Source of the DNA: Methylobacterium amylolyticum
GTDB taxonomy: Bacteria > Pseudomonadota > Alphaproteobacteria > Rhizobiales > Beijerinckiaceae
Direction of reading: 5' to 3'
Length of the DNA: 64,000 bases
Assembly (NCBI RefSeq): GCF_030700245.1
Contig: NZ_JAUYZI010000027.1
Coordinates: 36,374-100,373 of the forward strand
In this document: positions 26,736 to 36,108 of the stretch, piece after piece
Position numbering within the stretch: position 1 is the stretch's first letter
Layout: each line of letters begins with the position of its first letter
Notes under the pieces: generated by a model
The model's input: only the letters and a program-made list of their open reading frames with translations
The model's database searches: none
What the model was told of the DNA's origin: nothing
Position numbers and translations under genes: made by a program

Positions 26736-29700
26736 TCAAGCGACCGCGTCGGACGGCGGCGTGGTCGGCTCGATGTTCACGAGCCAGGCCTTGAACTCCG
26801 GCGTCTCGGTGTTGGCGTCGCCGACCACGGGCGTGAGCGAGTTCGGGTGCCATCCCTTCTTGGTGTGCCCGATGAAGCCCCAGTGCTGCGGGATGCCGAC
26901 CACGTGGACGGTCTTGCCCCCGCAGTTGAGCGGCTTGATCCGCTTGGTCACCACGGCCTTGGCCTTGAGCGAGCCGCGCTTCGACCAGACGCGGACCCAG
27001 GAACCGCCCGCGATGCCCTTCTCCTTGGCGAGCTGCTCGGAGATCTCGACGAACGCCTCCGGCTGGAGGATCGCGTTGATCCGGGCGTGCTTGGTCCAGC
27101 CGTGGAAGTGCTCGGTGAGCCGGTAGCTCGTGGCCGCGTAGGGGAACTCCTCCGAGGTGCCGAGGTCGGCCAGGTCGTCCTTGAAGATGCGGGCGGCGGG
27201 CGCCCCCTTGATCTTCGGGAAGGCGACGTTGGCCACCGGCGACTCGAACGGCTCGTAGTGCGCCGGGAACGGCCCGTCGCGCATCAGCCCGCGCGTCCAC
27301 AGGCGGGCGACGCCCTCCTGGTTCAGGATGAACGGGCCCACGCCCTTGTCGGGCGCCACGGTCACGCCGTAGTCCGGCACGTCGAAGCCGACCCACTGCT
27401 TGCCGTTCCACTCGATGAGCTTCTTCTTCTCCGACCACGGCTTGCCGTCGGGGTCGCACGAGGCGCGGTTGTAGAGCACGCGCCGGTTGGCCGGCCACGC
27501 GAACGCCCAGTTCGGGGCGATGCCGCGGTCGCCGGGATCGGTGTTGTCCCGGCGGGCCATGGTGTTGCCCTTCTCGGTGTAGCAGCCCGAGTAGATCCAG
27601 CACGCGCAGGCGGTGGTGCCGTCGTCCTTGAGTTGGGCGAACCCGTCCACCTGCCGCCCGGCCGGCATCGTCTGGCCGTTGAGATCGGCCGTCGGCGCCA
27701 CCGTGTAGCCGTTGAGCTCGCGGGCGAGCTCGACCGCCGTCGGCGCGTGCTCGATCGCGTAGTCCCACTTCAGGTTGACGATCGGGTCGGGGAACGCCCC
27801 GCCCTCGTGCTGGTACATCTCCTTCATGCGCAGGTGCAGCGCCGCCATGATCTCGATGTCGGAGCGGCACTCGCCCGGCGGCTCGGAGGCCTGCCAGTGC
27901 CATTGCAGCCAGCGCGAGGAGTTGGAGAGCGAGCCCTCCTCCTCCACGAACAGGGTGGTCGGCAGCTCGAACACCTCGGTCTGGATCTTGGCCGAGTCCA
28001 CGGGATTGTACTCCCCGTGGTTCTCCCAGAATCGGGCGGTCTCGGTCTTGAGCGGATCCATCACCACGATGAACTTCATCTTGGAGAAGGCTTCCGTCAT
28101 CTTGGCGCGGTTCGGGAACGACAGCAGGGGGTTGAAGCCCTGGATGACGTACCCGGTCATCTTGCCCTGCTTGGCGAGCTCGAAGCCGCGCATCACGTCG
28201 TAGGTCGGCACGTCGAGCTTGGGCAGGTAGTCGTAGGCCCAGTCGTTCTCCTTCTGGGCCTTGTCGCCCCACATCGCCTTCTGGAACGAGACGAAGAACT
28301 TGTTGTAGTTCTGCCAGTAGCTGGTCTGTCCCGGGCGCAGCGGCTTGAACTGCCGCTTGGCGATGTAGCTGCCGTAGTCGGGCTCCTTCTCCACGGGGAT
28401 GTTGAGATAGCCGGGGATGAGGTTGCTCATCAGCCCGATATCGGTCAGCCCCTGGATGTTGGAGTGGCCACGCAGGGCCTGCATGCCGCCGCCGAGCATG
28501 CCGATGTTGCCGAGCAGCGTCTGCACGATGCACATCGCGCGGATGTTCTGCGAGCCCTTGGAGTGGTGCGTCCAGCCGAGCGCGTAGAGCGACGCCATGG
28601 TGCGCTCAGGCGACGACGTGGTCGCGATCAGCTCGCAGACCTTCAGGAACGTCTCCTTGGGCGAGCCGCAGATCGTCTCCACCATCTCGGGGGTGTAGAT
28701 CGCGATGTGCTGCTTCAGGAGGTTCATGACGCAGCGCGGGTGCTGCAGCGTCTCGTCGACCACGGCGTAGCCGTCGGGGCCGATCTCGTAGTCCCAGGTG
28801 GTCTTGTCGTAGTCGCGCTTGTCCGCGTCGTAGCCCGCGAACAGCCCGTCCTGGAAGTCGTAGCCCTCGCGCACGACGTAGCCCGCGTTGGTGTACGCGT
28901 TCACGTAGCGCTTCTGGATCTTGTCGTTGTCGAGCAGGTACTTGGCCACGCCCGACAGGAACGCGATGTCCGAGCCCGGGCGGATCGGGCAGTACAGGTC
29001 GGCCACCGACGCCGTGCGGGTGAAGCGCGGGTCGACGACGATGAGCTTGGCGTTGTTGTGCGCCTTCGCCTCAACGACCCACTTGAAGCCGCAGGGGTGG
29101 GCCTCGGCGGCGTTGCCGCCCATCACGGTAATCACGTCCGCGTGCTTGATGTCCATCCAGAGGTTGGTCATCGCACCGCGTCCGAAGGAGGGCGCCAGAC
29201 TGGCGACCGACGGACCGTGTCAAACCCTGGCCTGATTGTCGAAGACCAGGGCTCCGGTGCTTCGCACCACCTTGTAGGTGAGCCACGCCGTCTCGTTGGT
29301 CGTGGCCGACGCGCCGAGGAAGCCGGTGGTGACCCAGCGGTTGACGGTCAGGTCGCCGTTCTTGGCGACGAAGTTCCTGTCGCGGTCCTCCTTGAGGAGC
29401 CGCGCGATCCGGTCGAGGGCGAAGTCCCAGGACACGCGCTTGAACTCGCTCGCCCCCGGCGCCCGGTGCAGCGGGTACTTGGTCCGCGTGTCGGCGTGGA
29501 TGAAGTCGAGCAGCGCCGCGCCCTTGGGGCAGAGCGTACCGCGGTTGATCGGGTGATCGGGATCGCCCTCGACGTGCATCACCGACGAGCGGGCGTTCTT
29601 CGACCGGTCGCCGAGGCTGTAGAGGATGACGCCGCAGGCCACCGAGCAGTAGGGGCAGGTGTTGCGGGTCTCGCGCATCTGCGCGAGCTTGAACGGCCGC

Positions 29701-29816
29701 ACCGCGGCCGCCATGGCGGGTTCGAGCCCGCCGAAACCGAGCGCGCCGAGCGACCCGCCGGCGAGGCCGGCGCCGACCCCCCGCAGCAGACCGCGCCTCG
29801 AGACCTGGACCGTCAT
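26736..29816 (-). CDS. fdoG: Formate dehydrogenase alpha subunit, selenocysteine-containing
   Basis: The full product has 1026 residues if the in-frame TGA at 29220-29222 is read as selenocysteine (residue 199); the frame continues unbroken on both sides. It is the molybdopterin-guanine-dinucleotide subunit that oxidises formate to CO2 in the periplasm. A Tat signal (SRRGLL, residues 6-11) starts the protein, the first [4Fe-4S] site is CPYCSVACG (Cys54, 57, 61), and the TGA falls between DNQARV and HGPSVASLAP, exactly the position of Sec in FdnG/FdoG. The second part runs to the usual C-terminus. Length and position argue against a frameshift or pseudogene. Expression needs selA, selB, selC and selD elsewhere in the genome. 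Confidence 0.92.
29190..29222 (-). promoter_or_regulatory. Selenocysteine UGA and adjacent SECIS-type hairpin
   Basis: On the minus strand the TGA is followed, after 14 bases, by a five-base stem CGCCA / UGGCG closing the triloop GUC. A G-U in the apical loop, about 20 bases after UGA, is the feature that SelB recognises in bacterial SECIS elements of formate dehydrogenase genes. Confidence 0.85.
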
Positions 29817-29839
29817 CTCCGCTTCCCTCACAAGCGATC

Positions 29840-29867
29840 TGGTATAATTCCAGTGTGTCCCAGGAAT
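29840..29867 (-). promoter_or_regulatory. Candidate promoter/operator of the fdo operon
   Basis: An inverted repeat ATTCC-N11-GGAAT (29847-29867) overlaps an AT-rich TTATAC-like -10 segment on the minus strand, 24 to 50 bases before the fdoG start. No good -35 box is seen, so this is a candidate only. Confidence 0.35.
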
Positions 29868-29983
29868 GCACGCACGAGGCAAGTGCGCCCGCGTGACACA
29901 TCCGGAGGGGCTGTCGCGCCGGGCCCGGCGCGGTCTTCCGAATGTTTTAATCCGCCGCCCCGAAACATTTCGGGATTGCGGGC

Positions 29984-30364
29984 TTACTTGCTGGGCGCGG
30001 CCGGATTGCTGCCGGACGGCGACGCCGTGCGGTGATCCAGCGGCGCCTGGGGCTCGGTGGCGCTCGACCCGGTCGGGTTCGCCCCCGGGACCGGGCGGTC
30101 GCGGTTCTCCTGGATCGAGTTGCCGCCGGGGTTCGGCGCGTCCTTGGCCGCGGATTCCTCGCGCGGCACCGGCGCCTGGCTCCACCCGTCCTGGGCGCTG
30201 CGCGCCTTGTCGCCCATCGCGTCCATGCCCTTGATCTCGCCGGGCTTCGTCTGCGCGCCGCACGGCGTGGCGGCGAGGACCAGGGCGAGGGCCGCGGGGA
30301 CGGCAAAGGGCGCGGCCAGCAGGGCGGTCAGAGAGTCGGCGAGGCGTGGGGACGGGCGCGGCAA
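29984..30364 (-). CDS. Hypothetical exported protein
   Basis: A 126-residue protein if started at TTG, which has GGAG six bases upstream and gives a good signal peptide (about 30 residues, ending CGAQT). The mature part is hydrophilic, Pro/Gly/Asn-rich and probably disordered, with the motif PGEIKGMDAMGDKA near its start. No family is recognised. An in-frame TTG further upstream (30424) is the alternative start. It is on the same strand as the fdo operon but separated from it by 167 bases. Confidence 0.6.
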   Translation of the reverse strand: MPRPSPRLADSLTALLAAPFAVPAALALVLAATPCGAQTKPGEIKGMDAMGDKARSAQDGWSQAPVPREESAAKDAPNPGGNSIQENRDRPVPGANPTGSSATEPQAPLDHRTASPSGSNPAAPSK

Positions 30365-30552
30365 GGTGCACTCCGGGAGGACGGGGAAGGAGCGGGGAGG
30401 GGGCGGCGTATCCTGCGGTTGCAACGTGATCCCGCGCGCGGCAGTTCCGGGGGGCGCCCCCGGATCGCCCCGCAGATCGGCCCCTCGGCCGGTGACAGCT
30501 CCTTAACCACGTCCTGGCATCGTCGAGACCTCACCCGGGAGGGACAGGTCGC

Positions 30553-30747
30553 ATGCCGAAGCCGCTGCCGGAGCGCCTGTCCGCGCCGCCATCCGCCGCG
30601 CCGCCCGCCGCCGCGCCGGGCCTGAGCCCCACCGTGCGGCGCCACCTCGGCCAGAACCTGCGCAGCCTCTACGCGGAGACCCTGGCCGCGCCGGTGAGCC
30701 AGCGCCTGGAGGCGCTGATCGCGCAGCTCGACCGGCCGAAGCGGTAG
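30553..30747 (+). CDS. NepR-family anti-sigma factor-like protein
   Basis: A 64-residue protein: a Pro/Ala-rich N-terminus, then VRRHLGQNLRSLYAETLAAPVSQRLEALIAQLD. The spacing of hydrophobic residues and the PV-x-x-RLEALIAQLD ending match NepR, which in alphaproteobacteria holds the general-stress sigma factor EcfG inactive until phosphorylated PhyR binds it. A ribosome-binding site (gggaggga) precedes the ATG. The usual neighbours phyR and ecfG are not in this window, so it would be a paralogue outside the main stress locus. Confidence 0.7.
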   Translation: MPKPLPERLSAPPSAAPPAAAPGLSPTVRRHLGQNLRSLYAETLAAPVSQRLEALIAQLDRPKR

Positions 30748-30881
30748 GACCGCCCCCCCGGGGTGCCGGCCGGCGCCGCTCCCCCGTGCCCGCGGGCGCT
30801 CCACCGCGGATCATTCCCCCGCGGTCCCTTCACCCCTGGTCCATTCACCGTCCCGATGCCGTGTCGCGCGCGCTCCGCGCC

Positions 30882-30994
30882 GTCATTCCGGGGCGCCGCA
30901 GGGCGAGCCCGGAATCCAGAACCGCCGTCGGGGCAGGATTGTCGCGCGCCGGCGGCTCTGGATCCCGGGCTCCGCTGCGCGGCCCCGGGATGAC
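30882..30994. repeat. Repeat family B, copy 2
   Basis: It opens gtcattccggggc and closes ccccgggatgac, with inner arms ggaatccagaaccgcc / ggcggctctggatccc, so it folds into a long hairpin. The same core lies at 21345-21483, and a short fragment at 37722-37760. Confidence 0.85.
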
Positions 30995-31360
30995 GGGGTG
31001 AAGCGGCGTTGATGATCTGCGTCGATGGTCTGCAAGGGAAAGGGGACAGGGCGCTCGATCCGCCCCCCGGGACGGCCCCGTCCATCGACAGGCCGATGTG
31101 CGGCAGCGCACATCAGATCGTTCTTTCTTCGAAACCCGCCGCGGCGACGGTTTTCTTCCCGGCCCGCGACGCTCCGGAGAAGATCGCCACCCTTCCGCTC
31201 CGCCCGCACCGCACCGCCCTTGCCCACCGGGCGCGCCGACCGATATCGCCCGGGCCGGACCGCCGCGACCGCGCTTGACTTCGTTCGTTAAAAAGAACGA
31301 TTTCGACCCGGTCGCAGGCTGGGCAAGGGCTCGCTGCCGGTGCGGCAGGAGGACGGACGG
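30995..31360. other. Intergenic stretch before the sulfate transporter operon
   Basis: No gene is seen. The last 100 bases should hold the promoter of the operon: CTTGACT at 31274-31280 is a fair -35 box, and the half-sites cgttc and gaacg flank an A-rich spacer at about 31282-31299. No convincing -10 box follows. Confidence 0.4.
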
Positions 31361-32413
31361 ATGCGGAAGACGACGGCGCGGATCCCGAGCCCGCGCAGGC
31401 GCGACCTGCCCGGGCTGGCGCTGGCCGCCGCCCTCGCGGCCGGCCTCGCCTCCGTGGTCGCCGGCCCCGTGCCGGCGACGGCGCAGACCGCGCTCCTCAA
31501 CGTCTCCTACGACCCGACCCGCGAGCTCTACCGCGAGATCAACGCCGCCTTCATCGAGGACTGGAAGGCCAGGACCGGCGAGACCCTGACGGTGCGCGCC
31601 TCGCACGGCGGCTCGGGCGCCCAGGCCCGCACGGTGATCGACGGGGTCGACGCCGACGTGGTGACGCTCGGCATCCCCTCCGACATCGACGCCATCGCCA
31701 AGCTCACGAAGAAGATCCCGGCCGACTGGCGCGGCAAGCTGCCGAACGAGTCCCTGCCCTACACCTCGACGGTGGTGTTCCTCGTCCGCAAGGGCAACCC
31801 GAAGGGCGTCAAGGACTGGGCCGACCTCGCCAAGCCCGACGTGAAGGTGATCACCCCGAACCCGAAGACCTCGGCGGGCGGGCGCTGGAACTTCCTCGCC
31901 GCCTGGGGCACCGCCTACGGCCAGGACAAGGACGCGGCCAAGGCCGACGCGTTCGTCGGCCAGATCTACAAGAACGTGCCGGTGCTCGACACGGGCGCGC
32001 GCGGCTCCACCGTCACCTTCGCGCAGCGGGGCTTAGGCGACGTGCTGCCGACCTGGGAGAACGAGGCCTACCTCGTGCTCCAGGAGTTCGGCGCGGACAA
32101 GTTCGACATCGTGGTGCCGCCGACCTCGATCTACGCCGAGCCGCCGGTGGCGCTCGTTTCCGGCAACACCGAGCGCAAGGGCACCACCAAGGCGGCGCAA
32201 GGCTATCTCGACTTCCTCTACACGGACAAGGCGCAGGCGATCTTCGCCAAGCACCACTACCGCCCGTTCAAGAAGGACGCCGCAGCCGGCGCCGGCCTGC
32301 CGGACGTCAAGCTGTTCAGAATCGAGGATTACCAGGGCTCCTGGGACGACATCCAGGCCAAGAACTTCGACGCGGGCGGCCTGTTCGACCGGCTGAGCCG
32401 CGCCGGCCGCTGA
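31361..32413 (+). CDS. sbp: Sulfate ABC transporter, substrate-binding protein
   Basis: The product has 350 residues and is a periplasmic binding protein. A signal peptide (ending VPATAQT) is followed by the family's opening LLNVSYDPTRELYREIN, the anion-site segment ASHGGSGAQAR, and TPNPKTSAGGRWNFLAAW. It binds sulfate (or thiosulfate) and delivers it to CysTWA. A strong ribosome-binding site (aggagg) lies before the ATG, and the three remaining transporter genes follow immediately. The symbol could equally be cysP. Confidence 0.93.
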   Translation: MRKTTARIPSPRRRDLPGLALAAALAAGLASVVAGPVPATAQTALLNVSYDPTRELYREINAAFIEDWKARTGETLTVRASHGGSGAQARTVIDGVDADVVTLGIPSDIDAIAKLTKKIPADWRGKLPNESLPYTSTVVFLVRKGNPKGVKDWADLAKPDVKVITPNPKTSAGGRWNFLAAWGTAYGQDKDAAKADAFVGQIYKNVPVLDTGARGSTVTFAQRGLGDVLPTWENEAYLVLQEFGADKFDIVVPPTSIYAEPPVALVSGNTERKGTTKAAQGYLDFLYTDKAQAIFAKHHYRPFKKDAAAGAGLPDVKLFRIEDYQGSWDDIQAKNFDAGGLFDRLSRAGR

Positions 32414-32426
32414 GGGTCCCCCCGCC

Positions 32427-33311
32427 ATGGCCGCAACCTCCAGCCCCGCCGCGGGCCCGCTCGCGCCGCCGCGCCCCCCCTGGCGGTTCCGCCGCCCGAG
32501 CGTCATCCCGGGCTTCGGCCTGAGCTTCGGCTACGCGATGACCTGCCTCGCGCTGGTGGTGCTGCTGCCGCTGGCCGGCCTCGTCGCCAAGGCGTCGGGG
32601 CTCGGGCTCTCGGGCATCTGGCACGTGGCCACCGACCCGCGGGTGGCGAGCGCCCTGCGGATCAGCTTCGGCATCTCGCTGCTCGCCGCGCTCGCGGCCT
32701 CCGTGTTCGGCTTCGTCGTCGCCTGGGTGCTGACCCGCTACCGCTTCCCCGGCCGCAAGATCGTCGACGCCGCCGTCGACCTGCCCTTCGCGCTGCCCAC
32801 CGCGGTGGCCGGCATCGCGCTCGCCTCCCTCTACGCCCCGGACGGGCTCGTGGGCGCGCAGCTCGCCAAGCTCGGGATCCAGGCGGCCTACACGCCGCTC
32901 GGCATCTTCATCGCCATGGTGTTCATCGGCCTGCCCTTCGCGGTGCGCACCGTGCAGCCGCTGATCGCCGAGATCGACCGGGAGGTGGAGGAGGCCTCCG
33001 CCACCCTGGGCGCGTCGCGCGCCGCGACCCTGACCCGGGTGGTGCTGCCGCCGCTGATCCCGGCGGTGCTGACCGGCTTCGCCCTCGCCTTCGCCCGCGG
33101 GGTCGGCGAGTACGGCTCGATCATCTTCATCGCCGGCAACCTGCCCTACGTCTCCGAGATCGCGCCGCTGCTCATCGTCATCAAGCTGTCGGAGTTCGAC
33201 TACGGCGGCGCGGCGGCCATCGCGACGATCATGCTCGGGATCTCGTTCCTGACCCTGCTCGCCATCAACCTGATCCAGGCCTGGAGCCGGCGGAGGTTCG
33301 GCTATGTCTGA
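32427..33311 (+). CDS. cysT: Sulfate ABC transporter permease CysT
   Basis: The product has 294 residues with six membrane helices. The permease signature EEASATLGASRAATLTRVVLPPL near residue 190 contacts the ATPase. It forms the membrane channel together with CysW, whose gene overlaps its 3' end by eight bases. Confidence 0.94.
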   Translation: MAATSSPAAGPLAPPRPPWRFRRPSVIPGFGLSFGYAMTCLALVVLLPLAGLVAKASGLGLSGIWHVATDPRVASALRISFGISLLAALAASVFGFVVAWVLTRYRFPGRKIVDAAVDLPFALPTAVAGIALASLYAPDGLVGAQLAKLGIQAAYTPLGIFIAMVFIGLPFAVRTVQPLIAEIDREVEEASATLGASRAATLTRVVLPPLIPAVLTGFALAFARGVGEYGSIIFIAGNLPYVSEIAPLLIVIKLSEFDYGGAAAIATIMLGISFLTLLAINLIQAWSRRRFGYV

Positions 33312-34182
33312 GATCTTCTCCCCCGTCTCCGTCCCCGCCGCGGCGGCGCCCGCCACGGGGGAGGGGCCGGGCGTGCGCGCCCTCCTGATCGGGATCGCGG
33401 TGGTCTTCCTCGGCCTGTTCCTGGTGCTGCCGCTGTTCGCGGTGTTCGCCCAGGCCTTCTCCCGCGGGATCGACGCCTATCTCGACGCCTTCCGCGAGCC
33501 CGACGCCTGGAGCGCGATCCGCCTGACGCTCACGGTCGCGGCCATCGCCGTGCCGTTCAACCTCGTGTTCGGGATCGCGGCCTCGTGGTCGATCGCCAAG
33601 TTCGAGTTCCCCGGCAAGTCGCTGCTCATCACCCTGATCGACCTGCCGTTCTCGGTCTCGCCGGTGGTCTCGGGGCTGATCTACGTGCTGCTGTTCGGCA
33701 GCCAGGGCCTGTTCGGCGGCTGGCTCCAGGCCCACGGGATCCAGATCCTGTTCGCCCTGCCCGGCATCGTGCTGGCGACGATCTTCGTCACCTTCCCGTT
33801 CGTCGCCCGCGAGCTGATCCCGCTGATGCAGGAGCAGGGCTCGTCGGAGGAGGAGGCGGCGCTGACGCTGGGCGCGTCGGGCCTGCACGCCTTCTGGACG
33901 GTGACGCTGCCCAACATCCGCTGGGGCCTGCTCTACAGCGTGCTGCTCTGCAACGCCCGGGCGATGGGCGAGTTCGGCGCGGTGTCCGTGGTGTCGGGGC
34001 ACATCCGCGGCCTGACCAACACGATCCCGCTCCACGTGGAGATCCTCTACAATGAGTACAATTTCGTCGCCGCCTTCGCCGTCGCTTCGCTCCTGGCCGC
34101 CCTTGCCCTCGTCACCCTCGTCCTCAAATCCGTCCTCGAATGGCGCTACGCGGGCGACCTCGCGGGCGGGCGGGCGCACTGA
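33304..34182 (+). CDS. cysW: Sulfate ABC transporter permease CysW
   Basis: The product has 292 residues with six membrane helices and the coupling segment EEEAALTLGASGLHAFW near residue 180. It pairs with CysT. The reading frame starts inside the end of cysT and itself extends over the likely start of cysA. Confidence 0.94.
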   Translation: MSEIFSPVSVPAAAAPATGEGPGVRALLIGIAVVFLGLFLVLPLFAVFAQAFSRGIDAYLDAFREPDAWSAIRLTLTVAAIAVPFNLVFGIAASWSIAKFEFPGKSLLITLIDLPFSVSPVVSGLIYVLLFGSQGLFGGWLQAHGIQILFALPGIVLATIFVTFPFVARELIPLMQEQGSSEEEAALTLGASGLHAFWTVTLPNIRWGLLYSVLLCNARAMGEFGAVSVVSGHIRGLTNTIPLHVEILYNEYNFVAAFAVASLLAALALVTLVLKSVLEWRYAGDLAGGRAH

Positions 34183-35236
34183 CGGGCGCAGCGACCGGCC
34201 GTCCACCGCGATCCGGGTCGAGGGGGTCTCGAAGACCTTCGACACGGCCGCCGTGCTGCACGACCTGTCGCTCGACGTGCGGGCGGGCGAGCTGCTCGGG
34301 CTGCTCGGCCCCTCGGGCTCGGGCAAGACGACGCTGCTGCGGGTGATCGCCGGCCTCGACGCGCCCGATCGCGGCCGCATCCTGTTCGGCGGCGACGACG
34401 CCACCGGCCTGCCGGTGCAGGAGCGGGCGGTGGGCTTCGTGTTCCAGCACTACGCCCTGTTCAAGCACATGAGCGTGGCCGACAACATCGCCTACGGCCT
34501 CAACGCCCGCCGCCGCGCCGACCGGCCGGAGAAGGCCGAGATCAAGCGCCGGGTCGGCGACCTGCTCGACCTGATCCGGCTGTCGGGCTTCGGCGACCGC
34601 TACCCCTCGCAGCTCTCGGGCGGCCAGCGCCAGCGCGTGGCGCTCGCCCGGGCGCTCGCCGTCGAGCCGCGCGTCCTGCTCCTCGACGAGCCGTTCGGCG
34701 CCCTCGACGCGCAGGTCCGGAAGGACCTGCGCCGCTGGCTGCGCGAGATCCACGACCGCACCGGCCAGACCACGATCTTCGTCACCCACGACCAGGACGA
34801 GGCGCTGGAGCTGTCCGACCGGGTGGCGGTGCTCGACCGCGGCCGGCTGGAGCAGGTCGGCACCCCGGACGAGGTGCAGGAGAACCCCTCCTCCGTCACC
34901 GTGCTGAAGTTCCTCGGCGACTCCATCGAGGTCGAGGCGCTCGCCGACGGCGGCCGCGTGCGGGTGCGCGGCCGGGAGACCCCGGTCCGCGCGCCCGACG
35001 GGGCGATCGGCCCGGTGCGCCTCTACGTCCGCCCCTGGCAGCTCCAGCTCGTCGACCTCGACGCCGCCCACCTGTCGGGGGTCGTCCGCTCCTCCTACCG
35101 CAGCCAGGGCCGCCAGCGCATCGAGGTCGAGGAGGCCGGCGGCCGGGTGCTCGCGGTCGAGGATTTCGACGGGGCCCGCTACGCCCCCGGCCACCCGGTG
35201 GGCCTGCGCATCAACGGGGGGTACGTGTTCGCCTGA
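34052..35236 (+). CDS. cysA: Sulfate ABC transporter ATPase CysA
   Basis: The product is 394 residues from the first in-frame ATG. It energises sulfate uptake. Walker A is GPSGSGKTT, the signature is LSGGQRQR, Walker B is VLLLDEPFG, followed by THDQDEALELSDRV; a TOBE-like domain makes up the C-terminus. The homologous part starts only at IRVEGVSKTF (residue 54). No ATG or GTG lies in frame between 34055 and that point; a TTG at 34103 is the only shorter standard start, so either choice overlaps cysW by 80 bases or more, and the first 50 residues are Ser/Pro-rich without homology. Confidence 0.9.
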   Translation: MSTISSPPSPSLRSWPPLPSSPSSSNPSSNGATRATSRAGGRTDGRSDRPSTAIRVEGVSKTFDTAAVLHDLSLDVRAGELLGLLGPSGSGKTTLLRVIAGLDAPDRGRILFGGDDATGLPVQERAVGFVFQHYALFKHMSVADNIAYGLNARRRADRPEKAEIKRRVGDLLDLIRLSGFGDRYPSQLSGGQRQRVALARALAVEPRVLLLDEPFGALDAQVRKDLRRWLREIHDRTGQTTIFVTHDQDEALELSDRVAVLDRGRLEQVGTPDEVQENPSSVTVLKFLGDSIEVEALADGGRVRVRGRETPVRAPDGAIGPVRLYVRPWQLQLVDLDAAHLSGVVRSSYRSQGRQRIEVEEAGGRVLAVEDFDGARYAPGHPVGLRINGGYVFA

Positions 35237-35266
35237 GGCGTGGGACGGACCGGGAAGGCGGCGGTG

Positions 35267-35767
35267 TCAGGCGCCGGGGCTCGGCGCCGCGGGAGGGTCG
35301 ATCCGGTCCCGGAACAGGCGGATGCAGGGCGCGAGCGATCCGGCGAGGCGCCGCGCCGCCTCGATCGAGGGCGCGGCGCGCTGGGGCGCGAAGCTGTCGT
35401 AATCGTGGGCGGCCCGATGGCGAAACCGGCGCGCCTCGTCCACGTCGGCGGCGACGTCCGGCGTCAGGATCGCCGGACGGAAGCGGCCGGGCAGGGTCAC
35501 CGCCCGGGACAGGCGCTTGACGAGGTCGGCGTGCGAACTCGGCCCGGTCGGCACCTCCTCGCCGAGGATGTCCAGCACCCGGTGGAGCGCGCCTTCGAGC
35601 GACGTGTACCCCGCCTGCATCGCGTGCTGCAGACCCATCCGCGCGCGGTATCCGTCGAGGTCGGGATCGTCGAACCCGCCCGCGTCGTACAGGCGCGCGG
35701 CGTTCCCGAAGTGGTGCACGGCCGCCGCGAGATCGTCCTCGACATCCGTCCAGCGCGCGTCGGTCAC
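35267..35767 (-). CDS. hepT: HEPN-domain toxin, HepT-like ribonuclease
   Basis: The product has 166 residues, mostly helical. The motif R-x4-H-x-Y of HepT toxins is seen as Arg116, His121 and Tyr123 in FRHRAAHDYDS. HepT cleaves RNA and is silenced when MntA adds AMP to the motif's Tyr. The start GTG overlaps the stop of the upstream mntA-like gene by four bases (GTGA), the operon form of type VII toxin-antitoxin pairs with the antitoxin first. Both key residues are present, so the toxin appears intact. Confidence 0.85.
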   Translation of the reverse strand: MTDARWTDVEDDLAAAVHHFGNAARLYDAGGFDDPDLDGYRARMGLQHAMQAGYTSLEGALHRVLDILGEEVPTGPSSHADLVKRLSRAVTLPGRFRPAILTPDVAADVDEARRFRHRAAHDYDSFAPQRAAPSIEAARRLAGSLAPCIRLFRDRIDPPAAPSPGA

Positions 35768-36108
35768 GGCAGGTGCAGCCCGGTCGCCTCGACGCGGGCC
35801 ACGAAGGCGGGCTTCGTGGTCGCGCGGTCGAACAGGTCGAGGTCGAGGCCGTGCTCGATCCCGAGGTCTTCGAGGAACGCCCAGGCCGCACGGCGCCCGT
35901 CGCCGTCGGCGTCGATCAGCACGTCGAGGTCGCTGTCGTGCCGCATGCGCGCGCCGACGAACGAGCCGAACACCACGAAGCGGCCGCCCTCGCGCCGGGC
36001 ATACGCGGAGAGCCGCGCCACGATCGCCTCCGCCGCCCGGACGCGCCGGTCGCGCTCGGCCGCCTTGCGCTGGTCCACCGTGGTGATCGTCGCGTCGGTC
36101 GAAGGCAT
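35764..36108 (-). CDS. mntA: MntA-like nucleotidyltransferase antitoxin
   Basis: The product has 114 residues from the nearest ATG. The minimal nucleotidyltransferase signature GS-x10-D-x-D is complete (Gly48, Ser49, Asp60, Asp62 within FVVFGSFVGARMRHDSDLD). In the known pair this enzyme adenylylates HepT and so neutralises it. The N-terminus is uncertain: tandem 15-base units just upstream offer two more in-frame ATGs, at 36123 and 36153, each adding MP(S/A)T(A) pentapeptides. The gene is divergent from cysK. Confidence 0.85.
   Translation of the reverse strand: MPSTDATITTVDQRKAAERDRRVRAAEAIVARLSAYARREGGRFVVFGSFVGARMRHDSDLDVLIDADGDGRRAAWAFLEDLGIEHGLDLDLFDRATTKPAFVARVEATGLHLP

Noticed and set aside
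29220..29222. fdoG as a pseudogene broken by a stop
   Set aside because: The stop is TGA at the exact selenocysteine position, the frame is intact on both sides and a SECIS-type hairpin follows.
26847..30035. A very long plus-strand open frame opposite the formate dehydrogenase genes
   Set aside because: Its translation is low-complexity Val/Arg/Leu/Gly, and it is the shadow of fdoG codons with high third-position GC.
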